Positions 1 to 7,821 of a DNA stretch of 64,000 nucleotides are shown in pieces. Position numbers and translations under genes: made by a program. The notes beneath the pieces were generated by a model that had not been told where the DNA came from, ran no database searches, and was given only the letters and a program-made list of their open reading frames with translations. Positions within the stretch are counted from its first letter, which is position 1; each line of letters begins with the position of its first letter. The stretch is from Streptomyces sp. NBC_01707 (GTDB lineage: Bacteria; Actinomycetota; Actinomycetes; Streptomycetales; Streptomycetaceae): the NCBI RefSeq assembly GCF_041438805.1, contig NZ_CP109190.1, positions 1,550,001 to 1,614,000 of the forward strand, read 5' to 3'.

Positions 1-1
1 G

Positions 2-2215
2 GGCTACGACTCCCTCACGGAAAGCAGGCTGTGGACCACCGTCGCGGGTGTCATCTGGATCGGCGTCATGACCGCGATCTGCTACATCGGCATCGAGATC
101 TCGGCTGCCATGCAGCGATGGCTCCTGTTCATCGAGGTGGCCGTGCTGTTGCTGTTCGCCATCACCGCCCTGGTCAGGGTCTACACCGGCAACCCCGAGA
201 TGGCGATCCACGTCTCGGCCTCCTGGTTCAACCCCCTCCACGTGCCATCGGCCGAGGCGCTGACGGCAGGCATCCTCGCCGCCGTCTTCATCTACTGGGG
301 CTGGGACACCGCCGTCACGGTCAACGAGGAGACCGCGGACAGCACGCGCACCCCCGGACGCGCCGCGATCATCTCAGTTGTGCTGCTGTTGGTCATCTAC
401 GCCCTGGTCGCCACCTCGGCGCAGGCCTTCGCCGGAGTCGGCGACGCCGGAACCGGGCTCGGCAACAGGGAGAACGCGGGCGACGTGCTCTCGGGGCTGG
501 GCAACGCCGTCTTCGGTGCCCACGGCGCGGGGCCCCTCTTCTCCAAGCTGCTGATCCTCATGGTGCTGACGTCCGCCGTGGCTTCCGCCCAGACGACCAT
601 CCTCCCCATGGCCCGGACCGTCTTCTCCATGGCCGCGCACAAGGCCGTCCCCTCCAGATTCGCCCGCCTGCACCGCAGATTCCTCACCCCGACCTGGTCG
701 ACCGTCTCCTTGGGCCTGGCCTCCGTCGGCTTCCTCGTCCTGCTGACGGTGATCAGCGACAACGTCCTCGCCGACTCCATCGAGTCGGTCGGGCTCGCGA
801 TCACGTTCTACTACGGCCTCACCGGCTTCGCCTGTGTCTGGTACTTCCGCAGGGTGCTCACCCGCAGCCGCAGGGACTTCCTGTTCAAGGGCCTGCTGCC
901 GGGTCTGGGCGCGCTGACGATGCTCTTCCTCTTCTGTTACGCCGCCTTCGTCGTCTACGCCGACCCCGAATACGGTGCAACCGTCATCGACCTGCCGTTC
1001 ATCGGACTGACGGGCGGGGTCACCGTCGTAGGCCTCGGAGCCCTGCTGCTCGGCGTCGTACTGATGCTGGTCGTCACGCGTGAGCACGCCGCGGCCCTCA
1101 GGCTTCAACGCAGTCTGCTTCCCCACCGGCTGCCGCAGCCGACCGCTGTCGAGATGGCGAGCCGCTATGTGCCCGCCGACAGCCGGTCCGGGGTGGGCGG
1201 CGACTGGTTCGACGTCATCCCGCTGTCGGGAACGCGAGTCGGCCTGGTCGTCGGGGAGGTGATCGGCCACGGACTGCTCGCCGCCGCCACCATGGGGCGC
1301 CTGCGCACAGGCGTACGCGTCCTCGCCCGCCTGGACCTCGACCCGGACGAGCTTCTCTCGCGCCTGGACGACCTGGTCGGGCAGACGGCCAAGGAGCGGG
1401 CGGCCGTTCATGCTGCGGGTGCCACGGGGCCCCGGGAGGACGACGCCCTGGGCGTGACGTGCCTGTACGCGGTGTACGACCCGGTGTCCGGACAGTGCAG
1501 CATGTCGCGCGCCGGAGAGTCGATGGCCGCGGTCGTCCGGTCCGACAGCGGTGTCGCCACCTACCCGGATCTCCCGCCGGGCCCTCCGCTTGGACTGGGT
1601 GGCCTGCCCTACGAGACCACGGGATTCCAGCTGCCTCAGGGCAGCCTCGTCGCCCTCTTCACCGACGGGCTCATCCAGGCGGCCGCCGACGACGTCGACG
1701 TGGGACTCGGTCTGCTCGCCGGAGCCCTCGCCGAGCACCGGCGTCCCCTGGAAGAACTCTGTGACCGCGCTGTCACGACCCTGGTGCCGGGGCCGGCGAA
1801 CGACGACGCGGTCCTGCTCCTCGTGCGCACACGGATGCTCGACGAACGCCAGGTGGCCGCGTGGGAGCTGACCGCGGAGACGGCGATGGTCGGCAAGGCC
1901 CGCGCCGTGACCACGGGGCAACTCGGAGCATGGGGGCTGGACGAGCTGTCGTTCTCCACCGAACTCATCGTCAGTGAGCTGGTCACCAACGCCATCCGCT
2001 ATGCCGCCGGCCCGATCCATGTCCGGCTCATCCGCGACGAAACGCTGATCTGCGAAGTCGCCGACACCGGACACACCTCACCCCATCTGCGCCATGCCGC
2101 CGCTGACGACGAGAGCGGCCGTGGCCTGTTCATCGTCGCCCAGATGGCGCAGCAGTGGGGCACGCGCTACACGCCCACCGGAAAGATCATTTGGGTGGAG
2201 CAAGCCCTGCCGTAG
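2..2215 (+). CDS. Amino-acid-permease/SpoIIE phosphatase/RsbW-like ATPase fusion (5' end outside window)
   Basis: The frame is open from the window edge, so the N-terminus is missing. Up to about nt 1075 there are nine hydrophobic segments and an APC-superfamily permease pattern (YWGWDTAVTVNEE near nt 294). Without any stop or new start, nt 1079 onward is a PP2C/SpoIIE phosphatase: entry motif LQRSLLP, metal motif GGDWFDVIPL (nt ~1195), GEVIGHG (nt ~1255) and NDDAVLLLV (nt ~1798). From nt ~1850 an anti-sigma-kinase-type ATPase follows, with N-box SELVTNAIRY and GRGLFIV. The usual metal Asp of GDVxGHG is Glu here, so phosphatase activity may be altered. Inference: a membrane solute sensor or transporter that switches a partner-switching (STAS/sigma) pathway in the cytoplasm. 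Domain calls are firm; the signalling role is inferred. Confidence 0.85.
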   Translation, partial: GYDSLTESRLWTTVAGVIWIGVMTAICYIGIEISAAMQRWLLFIEVAVLLLFAITALVRVYTGNPEMAIHVSASWFNPLHVPSAEALTAGILAAVFIYWGWDTAVTVNEETADSTRTPGRAAIISVVLLLVIYALVATSAQAFAGVGDAGTGLGNRENAGDVLSGLGNAVFGAHGAGPLFSKLLILMVLTSAVASAQTTILPMARTVFSMAAHKAVPSRFARLHRRFLTPTWSTVSLGLASVGFLVLLTVISDNVLADSIESVGLAITFYYGLTGFACVWYFRRVLTRSRRDFLFKGLLPGLGALTMLFLFCYAAFVVYADPEYGATVIDLPFIGLTGGVTVVGLGALLLGVVLMLVVTREHAAALRLQRSLLPHRLPQPTAVEMASRYVPADSRSGVGGDWFDVIPLSGTRVGLVVGEVIGHGLLAAATMGRLRTGVRVLARLDLDPDELLSRLDDLVGQTAKERAAVHAAGATGPREDDALGVTCLYAVYDPVSGQCSMSRAGESMAAVVRSDSGVATYPDLPPGPPLGLGGLPYETTGFQLPQGSLVALFTDGLIQAAADDVDVGLGLLAGALAEHRRPLEELCDRAVTTLVPGPANDDAVLLLVRTRMLDERQVAAWELTAETAMVGKARAVTTGQLGAWGLDELSFSTELIVSELVTNAIRYAAGPIHVRLIRDETLICEVADTGHTSPHLRHAAADDESGRGLFIVAQMAQQWGTRYTPTGKIIWVEQALP

Positions 2216-2361
2216 GCGAAGCGCCCTCTTGGCTCGTCCGCTGCCACCTGCCACGGCGATTCGTCCGGTCCTTGTCCCGCCCTTACACCGGATCAGCGCT
2301 TCGGCCCGGGAAGCAGCCGTGTCTCCGCCGGCTGGACACCCCGCTGCGGCAACCTGTGCGC

Positions 2362-2634
2362 ATGACCGACACCTTCGCGCACACCCCTCAGATCTGGAAC
2401 GCCGCTCAATTGCGCGATGCCCTCAAGGATCTTCCCGATGACGCGCCCATCCATATCGGCGTGGCGAGCGACCCCGGTGACTTCGACGGATACCGCGGCT
2501 TCGTCCTCGTGGACGCACATCAGGTGGAGAACTGGTGGCCGGCCACTTCATCCGCACCGGAACGCACCGAGACGGAGAGGGCGCTGACGCTGTTCGCCGA
2601 CTGGGAGCCGGACAGGTACGACCGTCTCGACTGA
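2362..2634 (+). CDS. DUF6225-like small conserved protein
   Basis: A 90-residue soluble protein containing DDAPIHIGVASDPGDFDGYR and a C-terminal ALTLFADWEPDRYDR, a pattern I recognise from a small Streptomyces family of unknown function (DUF6225). The ATG at 2362 is chosen because homologues begin with a similar MTDTF-type N-terminus. The frame stays open further upstream but those residues look like non-coding composition. It is downstream of and co-directional with the permease-phosphatase fusion, 146 nt away, and no function can be assigned. Confidence 0.7.
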   Translation: MTDTFAHTPQIWNAAQLRDALKDLPDDAPIHIGVASDPGDFDGYRGFVLVDAHQVENWWPATSSAPERTETERALTLFADWEPDRYDRLD

Positions 2635-2679
2635 CCCGGCCGCGTTCCCACCGGGCTGCCACTCACCGTGGGGCGCGGG

Positions 2680-2967
2680 TCAGGGCCGGATGACGTCCTC
2701 ACTCGGCTGACGGGCGAGGTGGGGGCGGTCGAGCCGGCGCAGTGCGAGCAGGCCGCCGATGCCAGGGATGACGGCCGTGGCCTTGGTGACCGTCGTGGCC
2801 TGTTCGAGGCGCCAGGTGGTCACCACGACGAAGAGGTAGGCACAGCCGTGGGTGGGGCCCGCCAGGGAGGAGACGGGCTCGAGATGGGCGGTGGCGAGGT
2901 TGGTCAGCAGGATGATCAGTGAGATGAGTTCGCCCCGGGCCGCAATACGCAGGTGACGGAGGCTCAC
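2680..2967 (-). CDS. DUF3817-type integral membrane protein
   Basis: A 95-residue protein with about three hydrophobic stretches (residues ~10-27, ~38-50, ~58-76) and the layout of the DUF3817 family of small actinobacterial membrane proteins. It is the last gene of a minus-strand run (3761 to 2680) with gaps of only 2-3 nt, so it is very likely co-transcribed with the two genes upstream. Function unknown. Confidence 0.7.
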   Translation of the reverse strand: MSLRHLRIAARGELISLIILLTNLATAHLEPVSSLAGPTHGCAYLFVVVTTWRLEQATTVTKATAVIPGIGGLLALRRLDRPHLARQPSEDVIRP

Positions 2968-2970
2968 GGG

Positions 2971-3438
2971 TCACGCTCCCGTCGTGGAGCCGGGGCGGAT
3001 GATCATCAGGACCGTGACGGTGGCCCACAGCAGGTTGAAGACACCGGTGTGCATGGCGAGGCGGCCGGCTGAACGGGGCCCGGAACCGGAGCCCGGGGTC
3101 TGTGCCGTGGCGAGCGCTCGGTCCTGGGCGGGCAGGATCAGCAGGGCCAGGGTGGCCGCGGCCGCCGCGGTCAGCACGATCGATGTGATCAGCCATCCGC
3201 TGCCGAGGACGCCGAGGCTGCTGGCCGTGGCGAAACCGAAGACCGGGACGGCGATGCCGATGACCGCGTAGACGCGGCAGATGCGGTGCAGCATCCGCAG
3301 GTTCGTGAGCGCCTCGCCGTCGCCCGGTTCGGTATGCGCATGGCGCAGAGCTCCGGGAAACTTGCTCGCGGCGACGGTCACCGGGCCGACGGCCAGGACG
3401 GAGGCCAGGACGTGCAGGGAGAGCAGGAGTTTCGTCAT
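2971..3438 (-). CDS. DUF2269-like membrane protein
   Basis: A 155-residue predicted membrane protein with about four hydrophobic helices, opening with MTKLLLSLHVLASVLAVGP, which resembles the DUF2269 family of small integral membrane proteins. The ATG at 3438 lies 2 nt after the stop of the upstream gene. A longer reading of the same frame to 4116 crosses two other genes and has no coding character. It is the middle gene of a three-gene operon and its function is unknown. Confidence 0.7.
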   Translation of the reverse strand: MTKLLLSLHVLASVLAVGPVTVAASKFPGALRHAHTEPGDGEALTNLRMLHRICRVYAVIGIAVPVFGFATASSLGVLGSGWLITSIVLTAAAAATLALLILPAQDRALATAQTPGSGSGPRSAGRLAMHTGVFNLLWATVTVLMIIRPGSTTGA

Positions 3439-3440
3439 GG

Positions 3441-3761
3441 TCAGTGTTCCGTCGTCGGCCGGGTGGCCCGGCGTCGGCCGGTGACCTTGGAGGCGGGCAG
3501 GCGCCCGGCCCTGGATGTGCCGATCAGCGTGTCGCCGTCGACCGTCACCGCAAAGGCCAGGTTCAGGCGCATGGGCCGGGTGACGGCCTGCCTCCACGTG
3601 AGCCGGGGGCCGTCGAGAGCGACTTCGGCAAGCGGGACCTCTTCCCCCGCCCCGTGGGCGACCCCGGTCAGGACACCGTGCTGTCTGCGCAGTTCCACCA
3701 CTGCCTTGATCGTGCCGATGGGGGTCGAGACGGACAGGTCCCAGATGCCTTCGACGGACAT
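3441..3761 (-). CDS. Conserved hypothetical protein, 106 aa
   Basis: A soluble, probably all-beta protein (WDLSVSTPIGTIKAVVELRR, then GVLTGVAHGAGEEVPL and VDGDTLIGTSRAGRLPASKV). The repeated short strands and 'thresholding' glycine turns look like a lipocalin-like or beta-clip fold, but I do not recognise a named family. AAGGAAG lies about nine bases before the ATG. It is first in a tight three-gene minus-strand operon with two membrane proteins. Confidence 0.65.
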   Translation of the reverse strand: MSVEGIWDLSVSTPIGTIKAVVELRRQHGVLTGVAHGAGEEVPLAEVALDGPRLTWRQAVTRPMRLNLAFAVTVDGDTLIGTSRAGRLPASKVTGRRRATRPTTEH

Positions 3762-3818
3762 GCTGCTGTACTTCCTTACGGTGCGTGCGGTGAACAGGTT
3801 GGCCGAGAGGGGGCAGGG

Positions 3819-4508
3819 TCAGAGGCCGGTGGGAGCCGGGCCCTGGGCGCGCCAGACGGTGCCGCGACGCTCGTGGGCGAACAACTCCTCGACGGCGTGG
3901 GCGATCCGAGGGCCCACTTCGCGCTCCAGCAGGTAGAGGCCCAGGTCGATCCCGGAGGTGACGCCGGCGCCGGTGACCAGGTCGCCGTCGTCGACGACAC
4001 GGGCGTGAACCGCATGGACTCCGGTGGCGTCGAGCATGTCGAGGCCCATGTGGTGGGTGGTGGCGTGACGGCCCTCGATCAGGCCGGCCATCGCCGGCAC
4101 GAGCGAGCCGCCGCACACCGCGCCGACCGTCACCTGCGGATTGTTCATGGCCGCTTTCAGCAGCGCCGGCAGTTCGGTGTTCAAGGTGCGGCCCAACAGG
4201 ACGGGGATGAGGTCGTCCTGCTGCTGTTCGCCCGTCCCGGCCTCCAGGTCAGGTGTTTCGCCCGGCTCCCCGACACGGCCCGAGGCGCCGGGAACCAGGA
4301 CCAGGCCCGCACGGCCGGGGTCAAGAGCGGCGGTCGCGCGCAGCGCCAGCCCTCCGGTTCCGCTGACCACCTCGCGGGGCCCCTCCGCGGACACCAGTTC
4401 CACACTCACCGCCCCGCCGGAGGCGGTGCCACCGGCGTACAGCACCTCGTAGGGGGCGACGACATCCAGCGGATCGAAGCCGTCGAACAGGACGATCTGG
4501 GCGTGCAT
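3819..4508 (-). CDS. DJ-1/PfpI-family protein
   Basis: A 229-residue single-domain DJ-1/PfpI (class I glutamine amidotransferase-like) protein. It opens with IVLFDGFDPLDVVAPYEVL, typical of the GlxA/isonitrile-hydratase-like subgroup, and has the nucleophile elbow AVCGGS with its cysteine at about residue 125. Start 4508 is chosen for the strong GAAGGAAG ribosome binding site. The longer reading to 4568 lacks one. It is divergent from a regulator whose N-terminal domain is of the same superfamily, so regulator and enzyme may recognise the same small molecule (inference). The substrate is unknown. Confidence 0.8.
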   Translation of the reverse strand: MHAQIVLFDGFDPLDVVAPYEVLYAGGTASGGAVSVELVSAEGPREVVSGTGGLALRATAALDPGRAGLVLVPGASGRVGEPGETPDLEAGTGEQQQDDLIPVLLGRTLNTELPALLKAAMNNPQVTVGAVCGGSLVPAMAGLIEGRHATTHHMGLDMLDATGVHAVHARVVDDGDLVTGAGVTSGIDLGLYLLEREVGPRIAHAVEELFAHERRGTVWRAQGPAPTGL

Positions 4509-4714
4509 GGAACTTCCTTCACGTGCGAGGAACCGGATCTGTACCGGGTCGACCTCGACGCTATGCACATTTCATTCGACGGCCCAGTGGCGTTAGTGAC
4601 ATGTATCAACGGAATATCGCCATCGTCAGACCATGGGCCTTGAGCTGGACATATGGTCGCGAGTGATTCCCCCACAGCCGAGTCTTCGCTACGGCGGGGA
4701 GGTATGTTCTGGCC
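4509..4714. promoter_or_regulatory. Divergent promoter region between DJ-1 protein and GlxA-type regulator
   Basis: These 206 nt separate two genes read away from each other and must hold both promoters. The stretch 4565-4620 is markedly less GC-rich than its surroundings. TGGCG at about 4587 and CGCCA at about 4619 form a loose inverted pair. No clear -35/-10 pair or perfect operator was found. Confidence 0.4.
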
Positions 4715-5653
4715 ATGCACACCGTCGCCGTTCTCGCCCTGGACCAGGTGATCCCCTTCGACCTGTCCACCCCGATCGAGGTCTTCGCCCGCACCCGCCT
4801 CCCGGACGGGCGCCCCGGCTATCAGGTCCGCGTGTGTGCTGAGCAGCCGGATATCGACGCGGGCACCTTCCGTCTGCGCGCCCCCTGGGGGCTCGACGGC
4901 CTCAAGGACGCCGACACGATCATCGTGCCCGGCACCGCCCACACCACCGCCCCGCTCGCCACCGCTGTCCGCGACGCGCTGCGCGCCGCGGCCAAGGACG
5001 GCACACGTATCGCCTCCATCTGCTCGGGTGCCTTCCCCCTCGCCGCCACCGGCCTGCTGGACGGCCTGCGCGCCACCACCCACTGGATCGCGGCCGGTCC
5101 CCTGGCCGCCGCCTACCCGGCCATCGAGGTCGACCCGGATGTCCTGTACGTCGACAACGGGCAGATCCTCACCTCGGCAGGAGCCGCCGCCGGCCTGGAC
5201 CTGTGCCTGCACATGATCCGCAGCGACTACGGCTCGGCCGTCGCCGCCGACGCCGCACGCCTGTCCGTCGTCCCTCTCGAACGCGAGGGTGGCCAGGCGC
5301 AGTTCATCGTCCACGACCACATTCCCACCCCGCGGGGCTCCGCGCTCGAACCCCTGCTCACCTGGCTCCAGGAGAACCTGAGCCGCGATCTGACCCTCGC
5401 CGACATCGCCGCTCAGGCCGGATTCAGCACGCGGACACTGATCCGGCATTTCCGCGAACAGACCGGGGTCACCCCGCTCCAGTGGCTCCACCGGGCCCGC
5501 ATCCGCCAGGCCCAGCACCTTCTGGAGACCACCCGGCATTCGGTCGAACGCATCGGTGCCCAGGTCGGCTTCGGGTCGCCCACCGCCTTCCGCGACCGCT
5601 TCCGACGCACCACCGGGGTCAGCCCCCACACGTACCGGCGCTCCTTCAGCTGA
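4715..5653 (+). CDS. GlxA-type AraC-family transcriptional regulator
   Basis: A 312-residue protein. Residues 1-185 form a DJ-1/PfpI domain (MHTVAVLALDQVIPFDLSTP, elbow SICSGAF). Residues ~215-312 form an AraC/XylS double helix-turn-helix with TLADIAAQAGFSTRTLIRHF and IGAQVGFGSPTAFRDRFRR followed by TGVSPHTYR. The first domain usually senses a ligand and the second binds DNA. GGGGAGGT lies about ten bases before the ATG. It is divergent from the DJ-1 protein gene and probably controls it and itself through the shared 206-nt region (inference from layout). Confidence 0.9.
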   Translation: MHTVAVLALDQVIPFDLSTPIEVFARTRLPDGRPGYQVRVCAEQPDIDAGTFRLRAPWGLDGLKDADTIIVPGTAHTTAPLATAVRDALRAAAKDGTRIASICSGAFPLAATGLLDGLRATTHWIAAGPLAAAYPAIEVDPDVLYVDNGQILTSAGAAAGLDLCLHMIRSDYGSAVAADAARLSVVPLEREGGQAQFIVHDHIPTPRGSALEPLLTWLQENLSRDLTLADIAAQAGFSTRTLIRHFREQTGVTPLQWLHRARIRQAQHLLETTRHSVERIGAQVGFGSPTAFRDRFRRTTGVSPHTYRRSFS

Positions 5654-5832
5654 CTCTCTCGTCCGCCCTGCCGACGAGTGGACCCATGAAGGACGTCGAG
5701 CCTACCGAGGTGGGTGAACGGTGCTGCTCGCGACCGTGAGGTGCACGGGCGCCGGCACATAATTCGCGCGGCATCCGAAGCTCTCGACGACGGAGTTCGG
5801 GCCCGGTCTAGCCGCGGCATGCCCGTCGATGT

Positions 5833-7695
5833 TCAGGGCCGCCTCGCACAGGTCTTCTCCCCCGCCACTGCTTGCAGCACCAGTACCGAGAGGTCGTCCT
5901 CGACCGGCCCCGTCCCGAAGTCGTGCGCCGCCCGTCGCACGTGCTCCGCAAGCGCCTTCGCGCTCAGGCCCATTCCCTGCCTGAGCACGTCGGCCAGACC
6001 GTCGTTGTCGTCCAACTGCCAGTTGCCGCAGCGGCGTTCGGTGACGCCGTCGGTCACGCACAACAGCGTCTCACCGGGCGCGAGGTGGAAGGTGGCGGCC
6101 CGGAATTCGGCGCCCTCATCGATACCGAGCAACATCTGGGGTACGGAGGCCGGTTCCACCCTGCCGTCGGCGCACATGTGCAACGGCGGAGGATGGCCCG
6201 CGGTGGCGACCGTGCAGTGGGCTCCGGGCACGCCCGGGTCGACCGTGAGCTCCCCGTACAGCAGGCTGAGGAAGCGGGAACCGGACTGCTCGGCACCGAG
6301 CGCGAATGCCTCGGCGCTCTCCTCCGCCATGGCGACGTTCAGCCGGCCCAGCACCGACTCGACGCCGTGGCCCTCACGCGCCAGCAGCCTCACCAGGTGG
6401 CGGGCCAGGCCGGTGACGGACATCGCCTCCGGGTCCTTTCCCTGTACGTCCCCGAGCAGGAAGCACCAGTGGTTCTCGCCCCTCGGGAAGATGTCGTAGA
6501 AGTCGCCGCCGACGGTCTGCCCCTCGCCGTGCGGTTCGTAGACGATGGCCGTGTCGACGCCGACGATCCTGGCCAGGGTCGCCGGCAGCTGCCTGCGCTG
6601 GAGCGCGGCGCTGATCCTGCGCTGCCGGGTGTACTGGCGAGCGGTGAACACGGCCTGCGCGACCCTGCGGGCCACATCCTGGACCATCCGCACCACGGTG
6701 TCGGTCATCTGTGGCTGCCCGGCCCGGCCGAGCAGCAGTACACCCTGGTCCGTGTCGCGGGCGATGAGTGGGAAGGCGAACGCCGACCCGCCCTCATGGG
6801 CGATGCCGGCACTCTCCGGCCAGGGCCAGGGCGTACCCCCGATGCGGATCGCGGACGGCGGCGGCATCCGTTCCAGTTCCTCGCGCAGCGGAGTGATGCG
6901 CTGCTCGTCGGTATGCCAGACCCGGGACAACTGCACGCCCATCCCGGGCATGCTCAGCCAGATGCCGCACCAGTCCGCGAGCCGGGGTACGAGCATCTGG
7001 GCCGCGAGCGCGGTGACCATAGCCTCGTCGAGCTGGCCTGCGAGGAGTTCGCTGGTCTCGGCGAGGAACGACGGGCCCCCACGGTCGGTCCACTCGGCGG
7101 CGTATCCCTGGGCGTGCGCCGGATGTACGGATGGCCCTGCATCATAGGGCTGTGCGTCGCTGTGGCGCCCGGTGGCACCGGGCCCGGAGGCCGCCGCATC
7201 TGTCGCGGCAGTGTCTTCCTCCGCGGCCTCCAGCCGGAACCAGACCCGCTTCTCCGCCCGCCGGTAGGTCACGCCCCAGGACTCCGAGAGTGCGCTCACC
7301 AGCTGGAGGCCGTAGCCGGGCTCGCCACGCCTGGTGTCCGCTCCGCCGCGTACCCCTCTGGAGGGGTGGCGGTCCGCGACCTCCACGACGACACCCAACC
7401 GGGTGTCCGGGTTGCGCTCCAGCCGGCAGACCACGTCGATATCGGTGCCGGCGTACATGACGGCGTTGGTGACCAGCTCGCTGACGAGCAGGACGGCGTC
7501 GTCCACGAGCTCCTCGGGGATCGCCATCGGAACAGGGGCTCCGACCACATCGACGGTCGACGCCTCGTCCCCGTTCACGGACGGCACTGTCCACCCCTGG
7601 AGCGCCGCACACACGAATTCCCGCGCCCGGGCGGCCGCCAGCTGGTTCGCCGACAGCCCCTTCCTGGACACGGATTCGGTCGCGTGTACGGACAA
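5833..7695 (-). CDS. ATPase-GAF-SpoIIE phosphatase signalling protein
   Basis: A 620-residue cytosolic protein. Residues ~15-155 form an RsbW-like ATPase with SELVTNAVMYAGT and GYGLQLVSALSESWG. Residues ~200-355 are GAF-like. Residues ~370-610 are a PP2C/SpoIIE phosphatase with LQRRQLP, VGGDFYDIFP, GDVQGKDPEA and VEDDLSVLVLQ, all metal positions intact. The start is TTG at 7695 behind AAGGGG. Kinase-type ATPase and phosphatase in one chain suggest it can set the phosphorylation state of a STAS partner both ways (inference). It is divergent from the poly-HAMP kinase and shares its promoter region. I recognise no specific named orthologue. Confidence 0.85.
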   Translation of the reverse strand: MSVHATESVSRKGLSANQLAAARAREFVCAALQGWTVPSVNGDEASTVDVVGAPVPMAIPEELVDDAVLLVSELVTNAVMYAGTDIDVVCRLERNPDTRLGVVVEVADRHPSRGVRGGADTRRGEPGYGLQLVSALSESWGVTYRRAEKRVWFRLEAAEEDTAATDAAASGPGATGRHSDAQPYDAGPSVHPAHAQGYAAEWTDRGGPSFLAETSELLAGQLDEAMVTALAAQMLVPRLADWCGIWLSMPGMGVQLSRVWHTDEQRITPLREELERMPPPSAIRIGGTPWPWPESAGIAHEGGSAFAFPLIARDTDQGVLLLGRAGQPQMTDTVVRMVQDVARRVAQAVFTARQYTRQRRISAALQRRQLPATLARIVGVDTAIVYEPHGEGQTVGGDFYDIFPRGENHWCFLLGDVQGKDPEAMSVTGLARHLVRLLAREGHGVESVLGRLNVAMAEESAEAFALGAEQSGSRFLSLLYGELTVDPGVPGAHCTVATAGHPPPLHMCADGRVEPASVPQMLLGIDEGAEFRAATFHLAPGETLLCVTDGVTERRCGNWQLDDNDGLADVLRQGMGLSAKALAEHVRRAAHDFGTGPVEDDLSVLVLQAVAGEKTCARRP

Positions 7696-7821
7696 CGAAA
7701 CCCCTTTCCCCCGTGCGTCAAATACGCCCAGAAAGCAGTATTTTCGTGCGCTTTATACTATGACATGCGTGACCAATGAACCTCTGGTGTGTATCGATGG
7801 ATCTTGGGCGGAGGGTGTTCC
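7696..7821. promoter_or_regulatory. Shared promoter region of the phosphatase and poly-HAMP kinase genes
   Basis: 126 nt between divergent signalling genes, with an unusually AT-rich core at 7735-7770. A TATACT hexamer sits at 7754-7759 on the plus strand and fits a -10 element for the kinase gene. No convincing -35 was found at standard spacing. Confidence 0.4.

Noticed and set aside
374..2074. Long minus-strand open frame opposite the permease-phosphatase fusion
   Set aside because: Composition is that of a G/C-biased antisense shadow (Gly/Arg/Asp/Glu/Gln-rich), with no family pattern, while the plus strand encodes three clear domains.
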